This document shows positions 34,211 through 42,730 of a stretch of 64,000 nucleotides of DNA, piece by piece. The notes under the pieces are model-generated. The model saw only the letters and a list, made by a program, of their open reading frames with translations. It had not been told where the DNA came from and did not search any database. Within the stretch, counting starts at the first letter, position 1. Every line of letters begins with the position of its first letter. The translations under genes were made by a program, and so were the position numbers. This DNA is from Amycolatopsis antarctica (GTDB taxonomy: Bacteria; Actinomycetota; Actinomycetes; Mycobacteriales; Pseudonocardiaceae), in assembly GCF_002262875.1 (NCBI RefSeq), contig NZ_NKYE01000017.1, positions 1 to 64,000 on the forward strand, given 5' to 3'.

Positions 34211-34435
34211 TCAGCCGACCTGAACCCAGAGCTCGGTCTGGGGGCCGGGCGCCGGCGTCCGGTAGCTGCAACCCCACCAGCGACCCTGGTTGATGCCGTC
34301 GTGGCACGCCGCCTTGGCAGCCGAGAAATTGGGGTACACCCCACCGAAATGCACCGTGGTAGCCGAGGCGGCCGGTGCCATGATCGCCAGGGATGCGCCC
34401 GCGAGCGCAGCGGTTGTGGCGAGCTTCTTCAGCAT
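34211..34435 (-). CDS. small secreted protein, paralogue 2
   Basis: A 74-residue protein with a signal peptide (MLKKLATTAALAGASLAIM, cleavage probably after ASA) and a compact mature domain: HFGGVYPNFSAAKAACHDG, then INQGRWWGCSY, ending ELWVQVG. Two Cys probably form a disulfide. It is a close paralogue of the gene just upstream (34497-34742): the signal peptide, YPN, the A-x-x-A-C-x-DGINQGRW core and the terminal LWV are shared. Start ATG 34435 has AAAGGA upstream; the longer open frame is not coding. I know no function; small Cys-pair secreted proteins of actinomycetes are mostly uncharacterised. Confidence 0.82.
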   Translation of the reverse strand: MLKKLATTAALAGASLAIMAPAASATTVHFGGVYPNFSAAKAACHDGINQGRWWGCSYRTPAPGPQTELWVQVG

Positions 34436-34496
34436 GTCAATCCTTTCGAAAAACAATGGTCGGTAATCAGTACCGAAAACGAAGAACCGCTTTTTG

Positions 34497-34742
34497 TCAG
34501 ACGACCCAGAGCAGCGTCTGACCCTGCTTGAACTCGTAGCTGCAGCCGCGCCAGCGACCCTGGTTGATGCCGTCGTTACACGCCTTACGAGCCGCGTTGG
34601 CGTTGGGGTACACCCCGGCGAAATGCGCCGCGGCAGCCGACACGTTCGACTCCGGCGCGGCCGGTGCCGCGGACGCGGTCGGTGCCATGATCGCGAACGA
34701 TGCACCCGCGAATGCCGCGGTTGCGATGAGCTTCTTCAGCAT
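34497..34742 (-). CDS. small secreted protein, paralogue 1
   Basis: An 81-residue protein with a signal peptide (MLKKLIATAAFAGASFAIM, then PTASAAPAAP) and a mature domain with HFAGVYPNANAARKACNDG, INQGRWRGCSYEF and a terminal LLWVV. GGAAGGA lies about 7 bases before the ATG at 34742. It is transcribed just ahead of its paralogue, 61 bp away, and shares the same core, so the pair is a tandem duplication that has diverged. Two conserved Cys suggest an extracellular disulfide. Function unknown; possible inhibitor, signal or envelope protein. Confidence 0.83.
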   Translation of the reverse strand: MLKKLIATAAFAGASFAIMAPTASAAPAAPESNVSAAAAHFAGVYPNANAARKACNDGINQGRWRGCSYEFKQGQTLLWVV

Positions 34743-34983
34743 GATAGTCCTTCCAAAGGGAAGCAATCGGTGTCCAGCACCGGTGAACAAACAAGAGAAG
34801 TGAAACCCACCGAGAATTTGAGGTATCGGTGTCAACAAATGATCTGACACCGCGCAGGGACGATCAAGGTAATTTCGCCGGAAGTGCCCGCCGACACCGA
34901 AACCACTGACTGTTCATACCTGCTTTCCACCTGGTGGCGATGGCTGTCTTGGTGCCGCGGGCTCCGCCACCGGAACCATTCCG

Positions 34984-36216
34984 TCAGGATCCGGGCAGAA
35001 CGTGGTCCCAGGTGACCGGCAGCCGAACCGGACCGAACACCGCGGTGTCCTTCTTGAACTCGATCTCGCTGAACGGCTCGGCAAGCCGCAGTGAAGGAAC
35101 TCTGCGTGGCAGCGCGGCCAGTACGGCAACCAGTTCCATTCGCGCGACGTGCTGGCCAGGGCACTGGTGTGGGCCGTGGCCGAAGGCGAGGTGCTGACGG
35201 CGCGTTCTGGTGATGTCCAGCCGATCCGGGGCGGTGAATCGGGCCGGATCGTGGTTGGCGGCCTGCGCCGAGACCACCACGAAATCACCGGCCGCGATCC
35301 GGGTGCCGCGCACCTCGGTGTCGACTGTCGCGACCCGCAGCATTCCCGACCCGGCAGCCAGTAGCCGCAGAATCTCCTCGGCGGCGTCCGGCGCCAGCGA
35401 GGGATCGTCGCACAACAAGGAGAACTGCTCGCGGTGGCGCAGCAGTGCCAGAATGCCGTAGCTGATGGCCGCCGCCGTCGTGTCGAAACCGGCCGCGAGG
35501 AAGCCGGCGGCAACCTTGGTCAGTTCGAGCTCGGTGAACGGACGTTCAGCGGCCTTGCCCTTCGCCGCCATCACACTGATCACGTCCTCGCCCGGCGTCC
35601 GCATGCGCTCGACCACCAGAGTGTGCAGGTATCCGAACAGCGGTAGCCGGGCAGCGTCGAGGGCCTCGACATCAATGGTGCTGTCGAAGAGAGCCTTGGC
35701 GAGATCGCGGAACAGCTCGCGATCACCGTGCGGTACGTCGAGCAGTTCGGCGATGATCGAGGAGGTGAGCGGATTCGAGAACTTCTGGTGCAGGTCGACC
35801 GGCCCCTGCTCGGCGGCAAGGCCGTCCAGCAACTCGTCAACGGTGCTCCGCACCAGCGGCCGGAACAGTTCGGTGCGTTTGACGGTGCTGATCGCCGGGG
35901 CCATCACCCGGCGGAATCGCAGGTAGTCCTCGCCGTCCATCCGGTTGAAGTCGCCTTCCTCCACCGGAGCGTCCGGCGGCTGATTGGCGAGCAGGTGCCC
36001 GGCCATCCCCACCCGCGAACTGAATCGCCGCGAGTCCCCGAGTACCTCGTGGACGTCGGCGTAGCGGGTGACCAGCCACGCTTCGATGCCGGTCGGGCAG
36101 AGCACTCGCGTCAGCGAGGAGCTCTGCCGGATCTCCTCGATCTCCGGCGGTGGCCCGAACGGGCACACCTGTTCGCGCGGCAACGGCAGCGGAATGGCCT
36201 TGCTCTCCAACGACAA
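34984..36216 (-). CDS. cytochrome P450
   Basis: A 410-residue bacterial soluble P450. The I-helix oxygen motif is AGFDTT, the K-helix E-x-x-R is in EEILRLLA, and the heme-thiolate loop is FGHGPHQCPGQH with Cys near 356. The N-terminus has no membrane anchor, as usual for actinomycete CYPs that use separate ferredoxins; no ferredoxin gene is adjacent. TTG 36216 is chosen because GAGGAGG sits 4-5 bases upstream; a second in-frame TTG 6 bases later is possible. It might tailor the lipid product or serve another pathway; distance and the intervening genes leave this open. Confidence 0.93.
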   Translation of the reverse strand: MSLESKAIPLPLPREQVCPFGPPPEIEEIRQSSSLTRVLCPTGIEAWLVTRYADVHEVLGDSRRFSSRVGMAGHLLANQPPDAPVEEGDFNRMDGEDYLRFRRVMAPAISTVKRTELFRPLVRSTVDELLDGLAAEQGPVDLHQKFSNPLTSSIIAELLDVPHGDRELFRDLAKALFDSTIDVEALDAARLPLFGYLHTLVVERMRTPGEDVISVMAAKGKAAERPFTELELTKVAAGFLAAGFDTTAAAISYGILALLRHREQFSLLCDDPSLAPDAAEEILRLLAAGSGMLRVATVDTEVRGTRIAAGDFVVVSAQAANHDPARFTAPDRLDITRTRRQHLAFGHGPHQCPGQHVARMELVAVLAALPRRVPSLRLAEPFSEIEFKKDTAVFGPVRLPVTWDHVLPGS

Positions 36217-36644
36217 TGTGCCTCCTCGTCCGGATGCTCCTGCCCGCGCAACGGATCGACTCCGGCCGCGGATCGGCGAACGCCCGCCGCTGAGGACCGG
36301 TGCCGCGCCGCGAGCACAGTGTCCGGTACCGGTGCGCGTCTGGCCAGACGGCCGGCCGGATCGTGCCCGGTCGGCTATCGACGCTCCCCGTACGCGCCGG
36401 ACTCACCGGGAGGACCTGGCACCGGTGAGCATCTGGCCTGTTACCCGAGCCGCACCTGCATATCGACTGGCATCGACGAACCTCGCGATTCGGACCAAAT
36501 CGTCATGCACGGTACATTCGAGCAGTATTCATTGTCGGACAGTGCCGCCATTTCGTTGAAACTTTTCTTCCGGCGATGGCTGCCATAACGTCGCTCTCGC
36601 TACAGGTTGATCGGGCAACCGGTCGCAATCAAAGGGAGAAGACT
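36217..36644. other. divergent intergenic region
   Basis: About 430 bp between the P450 (leftward) and a small secreted protein (rightward). The part from about 36,440 is richer in A+T than the surroundings, which fits promoter DNA, but I could not assign a confident -35/-10 pair. No gene is seen. Confidence 0.4.
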
Positions 36645-37025
36645 ATGCGTATTGTGAATGGTGTCAAGCGTTCGGCGTGTGCGGTACTCGCGGTGGGGGC
36701 CGTGGCCTCCGGGGCCGCGATCGCCACGGCTGTGCCCGCTTCCGCTGCCGGCGCCGATTTTCGGGTCTGCTCTGACGGTTCCTACGATTCTTCCGTCGAG
36801 TTCCCCGCGCGAGGAGGACTGTCGACGGTGATCGTGCCGAGTGGCAAGTGCCTCAACGCCGGTAGTTTCGGTGGCAGCGGGAACGTGGAGCAGATCAACG
36901 TTTTCGGTCACGACGGTGCGGCCAAGTTCCTGGTGACGACCGGAAACTTCCGGGCTTCCAAGGGCGGAAACGTGATCACTTACGGCACACCCCAGGACGC
37001 CTGGGCCCTGACCCCGTCCGTCTGA
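36645..37025 (+). CDS. small secreted protein with Cys pair
   Basis: A 126-residue exported protein. ATG 36645 has AAAGGGAGAA upstream and gives a clean signal peptide: MRIVNGVKRSACAVLAVGAV, hydrophobic core to residue ~33, cleavage after ASA. The mature ~90 residues are beta-type, with two Cys (FRVCSDGSYDSS and VPSGKCLNAGSF) probably forming a disulfide. It resembles the small secreted beta proteins frequent in Streptomyces and relatives, for which no role is known. It is followed by a perfect hairpin terminator, so it is probably monocistronic. Confidence 0.8.
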   Translation: MRIVNGVKRSACAVLAVGAVASGAAIATAVPASAAGADFRVCSDGSYDSSVEFPARGGLSTVIVPSGKCLNAGSFGGSGNVEQINVFGHDGAAKFLVTTGNFRASKGGNVITYGTPQDAWALTPSV

Positions 37026-37037
37026 GTCACGCGGTCC

Positions 37038-37086
37038 CATGCGGCCGGAGTCCCGCGAGATCTACTCGCGGGACTCCGGCCGCATG
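37038..37086 (+). terminator. perfect 22-bp hairpin terminator
   Basis: Arms 37038-37059 and 37065-37086 are perfectly complementary over 22 bases around a 5-base loop (ATCTA), followed directly by TTCTTTT. It begins 13 bp after the stop of the secreted-protein gene. It is one of the strongest intrinsic terminators in the window. Confidence 0.9.
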
Positions 37087-37264
37087 TTCTTTTCCACCTT
37101 GTCGGTCCCGGGAAAGCGCCGCTCGGCACCATCGGGTTCAGAAACATCGGCCGACCGGTCCGCAGCGGATGGGTTCACCTCAGATCCGCGATAGCCTTCG
37201 TCCTACAGCTCGCACTGTGCTCGAACATGGCGAGACCAGGATCGACGCGCACCGGGAGAATGCG

Positions 37265-37519
37265 ATGCCGGATAAGCTGACGGTGGATCTTCACCCGCTC
37301 TTCCGCAGCGACAGGGACATCGACAAGGCCATACGCAACACGATCTTTCGTGCTGCGGGCGAGAAAGTGCCACTCGTCGAGATCATTCCAGGCAAGGGTT
37401 CCGGGAAACTCAGGAGCCGCGTCCTCGCCATGCTGAACCAGCCCCACCTCAAGAAGCTGTACCGGCGTGTGGAGGTGGCCCCCGGCAACGAGGGAATGGT
37501 GCTGGTGCACCTGAAGTAG
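37265..37519 (+). CDS. stand-alone Smr-domain protein
   Basis: An 84-residue protein that is essentially one Smr (small MutS-related) domain: LTVDLHPLFRS for the L-D-L-H motif and IIPGKGSGKLRSRVL for the G-K-G-x-G-x-L motif. Smr domains are nicking or RNA-cleaving endonuclease modules. Here the usual LDLHG has Pro in place of Gly after His and the later motif is intact, so activity is plausible but unproven. ATG 37265 has GGGAGAA upstream. It is convergent with the acyl-adenylate ligase gene, with a 15-bp gap. Confidence 0.85.
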   Translation: MPDKLTVDLHPLFRSDRDIDKAIRNTIFRAAGEKVPLVEIIPGKGSGKLRSRVLAMLNQPHLKKLYRRVEVAPGNEGMVLVHLK

Positions 37520-37534
37520 GCGAACAACCTCGCC

Positions 37535-39022
37535 CTACACGAACTGATCGCCGTCCGAGCGCAGCTTCCTTCGCAGAATTTTGCCGTTTCCGTTGCGGGG
37601 CAGGGCATCCAGCCACACGACATCCTGCGGGACCTTGTACCAGGACAGGTGTGCGCGGGCGAGATCGACCAGTTCCGCGCCCAGGGCACCGTTTCCGTCG
37701 TCCGTGTCGCCACCGCTTCCGGGTGTGACCACCGTGTACGCGCGCAGGCTGGTGTCCCCCGCCGGACGCCGCACCGCGCTGACCGCGGCCTCGAGCACGC
37801 GCGGGTGACTCTCCAGCAGCCGTTCGACTTCGCCGGGCACCACGTTCTGCCCACCGATCACCTCGACATCGTCGAGTCGTCCGTGGACGTGCACCACATC
37901 GTTCTCGTCGATCGACGCGAGGTCCCCGGTTCGCCACCAGGTGTCGGTCAGTTGGTCGGGGCCGAGACTGCCCCTGGCCACTCCGCGAGTCGCGAAGGGG
38001 ACCCGGATGCGCAGTTCACCCCGCTGGCCGGTGGGCAGGGCATCCCCTTCGGCGTCGACGATCCGCACTGGTCGCCCGTCGAAGGCCGGCCCGACCGCCG
38101 AGGCGACCTCGTAGGCGGCGGGCTGCCCGACGGCGATTCCGCCGATCTCGGTCGCGCCGTAGCCGTTGATCAGCCGGTCACCGATGATCGGTACCAGGTG
38201 CTCACGCATCCGCGCCGAGAGCACCTCGCCCGCACAGGTCACCAGCCGGAGCCGTCCGAGCACCTCGGCGTGGCCGGGTTCGAGCAGTAGCCGGGCCAGG
38301 AAACTGGGCTGCGCGAACAGGTTGGTGACCTGGTGGCGGCGCATCAGCTCGATCGCGGCGGCCGGCGTGGCACGCGGGCGCGAGAGCACGGCGGTCTGCC
38401 CGGTCGAGAGCGTGGTGAGCACCGAGGCGCTCAGGCCGCCGAAGAAGTACATCCGCGACACGGAGAGCCCGACGGTGTCCGGTCCGGCCGCGCCGGTGCC
38501 GACGCGCTGATCGAGGAAGTTGCGGTGAAGGAAGAAGCACAGCTTCGGCACACCGGTGGTGCCGGAGGTGAACACGGCCAGCGCCGGCGCGTCCCCGCCG
38601 TCGGCGAACTTGCTGTCCGGTTCCGCAGCGGCCAGGGGTTCCACCCCGGCGGTCGGGGCCAGTCCGGCGGTGTCGAGCCAGCACGCGGTCTCCGGGTCGA
38701 CGACGATGAGCGTCGGCTCTGCCGTCTCCACGTCGCGGGTCAGGTCCTGCTGGCTCATCTGGACATTGACCGGTACGGCGACGATTCCGGCCTGCCACGC
38801 ACCCAGCAGGCACCAGATCATCTCCATGCTGTCGGGCAGGGCGAGCAGTACCCGATCACCACGGGACAGTCCCGCGGCCCGGTACCCGTTCGCGACCCGC
38901 GCGGCACCGTCGAACACCTCCGCGAACGTCCAGACGCGATCCTCGGTCAGGAACGCCGCCCGGTCGCTCCAGCCTTCGGCACGGACGAGCTCGGCGAAGT
39001 ACTGCGTCAGGTTCTCGGGCAT
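37535..39022 (-). CDS. acyl/aryl-adenylate-forming ligase (benzoate-CoA ligase-like)
   Basis: A 495-residue class I adenylate-forming enzyme. Motifs: P-loop VFTSGTTGVPK, INGYGATEIGG, WWRTGDLAS, HGRLDDVEVIGG and the catalytic Lys in RNGNGKILRRKL. The short length and the SGTTGVPK/YGATE pattern are closer to aryl or short-chain acyl-CoA ligases than to FAALs. The ATG at 39022 (MPENLTQYFAEL) is likely; GGAG is 11 bases upstream. It lies alone, downstream of the type VII-associated operon with a 220-bp gap, so it may have its own promoter. Substrate unknown; a link to the lipid cluster is possible but unproven. Confidence 0.85.
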   Translation of the reverse strand: MPENLTQYFAELVRAEGWSDRAAFLTEDRVWTFAEVFDGAARVANGYRAAGLSRGDRVLLALPDSMEMIWCLLGAWQAGIVAVPVNVQMSQQDLTRDVETAEPTLIVVDPETACWLDTAGLAPTAGVEPLAAAEPDSKFADGGDAPALAVFTSGTTGVPKLCFFLHRNFLDQRVGTGAAGPDTVGLSVSRMYFFGGLSASVLTTLSTGQTAVLSRPRATPAAAIELMRRHQVTNLFAQPSFLARLLLEPGHAEVLGRLRLVTCAGEVLSARMREHLVPIIGDRLINGYGATEIGGIAVGQPAAYEVASAVGPAFDGRPVRIVDAEGDALPTGQRGELRIRVPFATRGVARGSLGPDQLTDTWWRTGDLASIDENDVVHVHGRLDDVEVIGGQNVVPGEVERLLESHPRVLEAAVSAVRRPAGDTSLRAYTVVTPGSGGDTDDGNGALGAELVDLARAHLSWYKVPQDVVWLDALPRNGNGKILRRKLRSDGDQFV

Positions 39023-39242
39023 TCCCGCCACGACTCCAATCCAGAAGCCAACAATCGTGTCCGGCGTAGAATGCCAGCCGAAACTGCCCGGCGGCCGAGA
39101 TCGGGACGAAGAGACAGATTGCCGAGTGAGAACGGACTGGATGTCACCGGCAAATCGGGTGAACCGTGACGTAACGGCCGGGAATGAGCCCGAATGACGA
39201 GTTCCGAATGGGCCGAGAATGCGGACGGCACCATTCGGCGGG

Positions 39243-39890
39243 CTACCCGGAAATATCGCGCGGCGACGGGCTTTCCACCACGAGGGCGCTCGCGAACACG
39301 GCCTCGGTACTGTCGTTCTCACCCGGTGGCACCTCGACCCCCCGTTCGAGGAAACCCGCGTAGGCCGCGTCCACGTCCCCGTCCTCGAGTGTCCGAGCCG
39401 AACGGACGAACGACCCGGCGAGCCGGGCAGCGGCCGGGCCGCCCGGGTTGAACAGCACGTCCACGTCGTCGGAAAGCAGGTCGACCAGTTCCTCGACGTC
39501 GCCGTGTATCCATTCCGGAGACGCGATCCGGCGACGCTGCGTCTCGGCGGTGGCGACCACCGCGCACAAAATGCCGTCCTGCGACCGCACGATCAGCGGA
39601 CGGCCGTCACCGTTCATCGCGATCTGAAAGGTGCAGTCCCGGATCAGCAGCCGGACCTGGTCCGGCTCCGCCTCTTCGCGGGCCAGCAACCGCAGTATCG
39701 CGTCGATCGGGTCCGAGGGCGAGTCGGCCCCGGCGGGAACGTAGCCGGGATTCGCGCGGAACCGCCCGGCCTTCCCGTCTTCCACCGGCCATTCGCCGAC
39801 AATGGATTCGGTGGGCGGCTGCTCACCCTTCGCCGGCGGTGCCGCCGCCGGATCGACGAACAGCAGGCGGTTGTCGCCCCGGTCAGCCAT
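39243..39890 (-). CDS. SseB-like type VII secretion-associated protein, copy 3
   Basis: A 215-residue protein homologous to the products at 39933-40580 and 42076-42699. Shared landmarks: VGEWPVEDGKAGRFRANPGY, SPSDPIDAIL, a central LLIRDC, CAVVATAETQRRRI and VDVLFNPGG followed by an arginine-containing helix. The pattern resembles SseB-type domains used as chaperone or adaptor proteins in type VII-associated loci of actinomycetes. This copy is most diverged at the C-terminus, which has an extra ~40 residues. ATG 39890 has GGAGGG about 10 bases upstream. Cytoplasmic; a role in export or folding of the giant protein is inferred. Confidence 0.7.
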   Translation of the reverse strand: MADRGDNRLLFVDPAAAPPAKGEQPPTESIVGEWPVEDGKAGRFRANPGYVPAGADSPSDPIDAILRLLAREEAEPDQVRLLIRDCTFQIAMNGDGRPLIVRSQDGILCAVVATAETQRRRIASPEWIHGDVEELVDLLSDDVDVLFNPGGPAAARLAGSFVRSARTLEDGDVDAAYAGFLERGVEVPPGENDSTEAVFASALVVESPSPRDISG

Positions 39891-39932
39891 GGTCTCTGGT
39901 CCCTCCACCGATTACCTGATCGCTGTGCCGGC

Positions 39933-40580
39933 CTATTCGGCCCGGCCACCGAGGTCCGGGGTCGCCGGCACACCCGGCTCCCAGCGCAGGATCCGCAGTT
40001 CCTCGATGCCCTCGATGTCGTCGGGTGCGCCGAAGTCACCGTCCTCGAGCAGGGTGGTCTCCCGGACGAAATCCCCTGTCAGCCGGACGGATGTGGCGGC
40101 CCCGGGGTTGAAGAGCACGTCCACACCGTCGGAGAGCAGTTCGGCAAGGCCGATCAGGTCGACACGCCGCCACCCGGGGGCCTTGATACGGGCCCGGTGC
40201 TGGTGCGCGGTGGCGACGACGGCGCAGGGCACCTCGTCCGGTGAACTCGCCACCAGCGCGTTGTCCTCGTCGCGCATGGCGACGTCGCAGAGGGTGTCCC
40301 GCAACATGAGCTGCAGGTGCCAGGTCTCGGCGCGGCCGAGCCGGGCCAGCCGCAGGACGGCGTCGAGCGGGTCGGACGGCGAGTTGGCGTCGAAGGGCAC
40401 GTAGTCCGGGTTGGGCCGGAACTTCCCGATCGCGCCCTCGGTCACCGGCCACAGTCCGACGACCGACTCCGCGGGCGGTTCCTCGTCCGCCGAGGAGGGA
40501 CGCCATTCCGGGTCCATCAGCAGGAACCAGTCCTCCAGCGGGCCCTCGGTCGTGTCCAAAGCTCCGGCTCCTTGTTCCAT
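39933..40580 (-). CDS. SseB-like type VII secretion-associated protein, copy 2
   Basis: A 215-residue paralogue of the neighbours. Visible blocks: WFLLMDPEWRPSSADEEPP, VVGLWPVTEGAIGKFRPNPDY, SPSDPLDAVLRLA, MLRDTLCDVAM, CAVVATAHQHRARI, SDGVDVLFNPGAATSVRL. GGAGGAG precedes the ATG at 40580. It sits between the duplicated YrhB-like/papain-like protein and copy 3, all on one strand with short gaps, so it is surely part of the giant-protein operon. The WFLLMDP opening is shared with copy 1 and lost in copy 3. It is likely a cytoplasmic adaptor; no catalytic motif is seen. Confidence 0.72.
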   Translation of the reverse strand: MEQGAGALDTTEGPLEDWFLLMDPEWRPSSADEEPPAESVVGLWPVTEGAIGKFRPNPDYVPFDANSPSDPLDAVLRLARLGRAETWHLQLMLRDTLCDVAMRDEDNALVASSPDEVPCAVVATAHQHRARIKAPGWRRVDLIGLAELLSDGVDVLFNPGAATSVRLTGDFVRETTLLEDGDFGAPDDIEGIEELRILRWEPGVPATPDLGGRAE

Positions 40581-40596
40581 CGAAGCTCCTCCTCTC

Positions 40597-41940
40597 CTAC
40601 CGGTTCGGTGTCATGACCGGGTTGACGCGAGCGGCCGAACCGGAGGGTGTCTTCACCCGGAACACTCGCAGTTCGAACGGGTCGTCGTCGACCGGGGGCG
40701 CGCCCTCCGCCGCGGTCGGGTCGAAAACCCGTACCCCCGTTTCGGTCTTGGTCGCCCACAACAGGCGGCCGACCGTTTCCCGTTCCCGAAGATCCCTGCG
40801 CCGCAACCAGATCAGCGCCATGGAGTCGACGGCCAGGTCGTTGAGCTCGGCCAGCACGCCGGTCCAGTGCGGATGTGCGCGCGCACCCTCCGGTGTGCCG
40901 ATCCGGTCGGTCAGCGCGGCGAACCAGGCAGGTGGGCCGGGCTCTGTCTCCGGCGGCGAGGGCAGGCCGACAACGCCGTGGTCCCAGTCCTGGAGCCACG
41001 TCCACGGGTCGCGGTTCGGTAGCCCGAACGGGATTTCGCCGACGGCCTTGGGCACCAGCAGCGCGGCGTCGAGCATCTGCTCGCGCCAGTCACCGGTCTC
41101 CAGGTACCGCTTCGTGGTGCAGGCGAACAGCCAGCCGCGCCGGGTCTCGTCGTCCGGTTCCGGTGCGACCAGCACCGTCCGGCCACCGTGGACGAGGTCC
41201 AGCCAGCCACGAGCTTTCGCCACGGCGGCCGGAAAGTCCTCCGCCGCCGCTTCCCAGGGCTTTCCCTGCTCCGCGCCCGAGGTGTCCGTCGGCCGGTGGA
41301 ACCGCGCGAGCAGCAGGCTGTCCACCTCACGGTCGTTCGTCGTGGCCTCGGCACCGAGCTGTGGGTCGAAGACGAGGGCCTGCCCGGTCTCCTCGTCGTG
41401 CCAGGCGTAGAGCAGGTGGCCGGTCAGCTCCCGGCCATCGAGTGCGCGGCGCAACCACACCACACCGCGGGTACCCGGGCCACCGTCGGCGACAGCCTGC
41501 CTGACCTGTGCCCAGGACGAGCACGAGGAGACTTCGGCGGTGCTGAAGTGGCCGGACAACAACCGGTCCCACCAACCGGGCGCCTCGTCCGCGGGCTGCC
41601 ACCGGGCAGCGGAGGCGGGGCGGCCATCGACCACCGCGTCCATGGCGACGACACAGTTGCGAGCGTTGGTGCGCCACCGCCACGGCCCCGGCTCACCGGG
41701 GCTGAAGTCGAGGTTGGTGGCTTCGTCCAGCGGTTCGGCGTTGGCCACCGGGAAAGGATCGCGGCCGTCCTTCGGCACGCAGATCGTGGACGCCAGCATC
41801 GGCTCGCGAGCGTCGGCGTGCCGGCAGCCGAAGTACTCCGCGTGTGCGGAGACCCGGATCGGCTTGCGATCGGCGAGCACGACGAGATCGCCGTACGTCC
41901 CGGTCAGCCAGGCACGGGCCCGCTCGGCGAACACATTCAC
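40597..41940 (-). CDS. duplicated YrhB-like / papain-like protein
   Basis: A 447-residue protein built as two tandem units. Each has an immunity-like YrhB/Imm35-type stretch: RARAWLTGTYGDLVVLADRK with EPMLASTICVPKDG in unit 1, and KARGWLDLVHGGRTVLVAPE with MLDAALLVPKAVG in unit 2. Each is followed by a papain-like stretch. In unit 1 the papain-like part has a full triad: Cys in NARNCVVAMDAVVDG, His in LTGHLLYAWH, Asp in LVFDPQLG. In unit 2 the His position is Arg (TVGRLLWATK) and no Cys is seen. GTG 41940 is chosen for its AGGAG site 6 bases upstream. It is co-transcribed with the giant gene. It may be an effector/immunity fusion or a processing enzyme; not proven. Confidence 0.65.
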   Translation of the reverse strand: MNVFAERARAWLTGTYGDLVVLADRKPIRVSAHAEYFGCRHADAREPMLASTICVPKDGRDPFPVANAEPLDEATNLDFSPGEPGPWRWRTNARNCVVAMDAVVDGRPASAARWQPADEAPGWWDRLLSGHFSTAEVSSCSSWAQVRQAVADGGPGTRGVVWLRRALDGRELTGHLLYAWHDEETGQALVFDPQLGAEATTNDREVDSLLLARFHRPTDTSGAEQGKPWEAAAEDFPAAVAKARGWLDLVHGGRTVLVAPEPDDETRRGWLFACTTKRYLETGDWREQMLDAALLVPKAVGEIPFGLPNRDPWTWLQDWDHGVVGLPSPPETEPGPPAWFAALTDRIGTPEGARAHPHWTGVLAELNDLAVDSMALIWLRRRDLRERETVGRLLWATKTETGVRVFDPTAAEGAPPVDDDPFELRVFRVKTPSGSAARVNPVMTPNR

Positions 41941-42075
41941 CCCTCGCTCCTCATGTCGGCGAGTATCCGCCGGCGGAGTACGCCCGCGGGCGGATGCTGC
42001 CCGACCGTGCATCAGTTCTGACCGTCCGCACGCCCGATGGGGTGTCGCGCCGGGGCGAACGGCCCGTGACGGCCG

Positions 42076-42699
42076 TCAGCCCTCGCCTCTTTCGCCCTCC
42101 CACCTGGTCACCCGTAGTCCACTCGTGTCCTGGTGGTTCGCGTAGAGCTCGGCCGCCTCATCCTCGCTCATCAGCAGTGTCTCGCGCATGAAGTCGCCGG
42201 TGAGCCGAACCGAGGCGGAGCCGGCCGGGTTGAACAACACGTCCACGCCGTCGGCCAGCAGCATGACCAGTTCGTCCAGGTCGATCCGCCGCCACTGCGG
42301 CGAGCTGATTCGCCGCCGATGCGATTCTCCGGTCGCCACGACGACGCAGGAGATGTCGTCCGGCGAGCTCATCATCAGGGGGTAGCCGTCGCCGTTCTCC
42401 GCGATGTCGAACATCGAGTCCCGTAGCACCAACTGAATGTGCTCGGCCTCGGCGCTGCCGCGCAGCACCAGGTGCAGCACGGCGTCCAGCGGATCCGTCG
42501 GCGAGTTCTGGTCAGCGGGAACGTACTCCGGGTTGGCCCGGAACTTCCCCGGCCTGCCCTCCTCGACCGGCCAGAGCCCGACGACCGCCTCGATCGGCGG
42601 AGCCTCGTCCGCCGACGCGGGGCGCCACCCCGGGTCCATCAGCAGGAACCACTCCTGCGAGCTGTCCGTACTGCCGGTCGCGTCAGTCATCGCCACCAT
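42076..42699 (-). CDS. SseB-like type VII secretion-associated protein, copy 1
   Basis: A 207-residue protein, 31 bp downstream of the giant gene. It has WFLLMDPGWRPASADEAPP, VVGLWPVEEGRPGKFRANPEY, SPTDPLDAVLHL, LVLRDSMFDIAENGDGYPL, CVVVATGESHRRRI and VDVLFNPAGSASVRL. The last block (long hydrophobic strand then NPxG) and its partner are typical of SseB-like domains annotated in type VII secretion loci of actinomycetes. ATG 42699 has GAGGGG about 6 bases upstream; a second ATG at 42690 is possible. As the nearest neighbour of the giant gene it is the most likely dedicated chaperone (inference). Confidence 0.72.
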   Translation of the reverse strand: MVAMTDATGSTDSSQEWFLLMDPGWRPASADEAPPIEAVVGLWPVEEGRPGKFRANPEYVPADQNSPTDPLDAVLHLVLRGSAEAEHIQLVLRDSMFDIAENGDGYPLMMSSPDDISCVVVATGESHRRRISSPQWRRIDLDELVMLLADGVDVLFNPAGSASVRLTGDFMRETLLMSEDEAAELYANHQDTSGLRVTRWEGERGEG

Positions 42700-42730
42700 G
42701 ATGGCCCCTCACTGGTTCCGCGCGCTCGGG

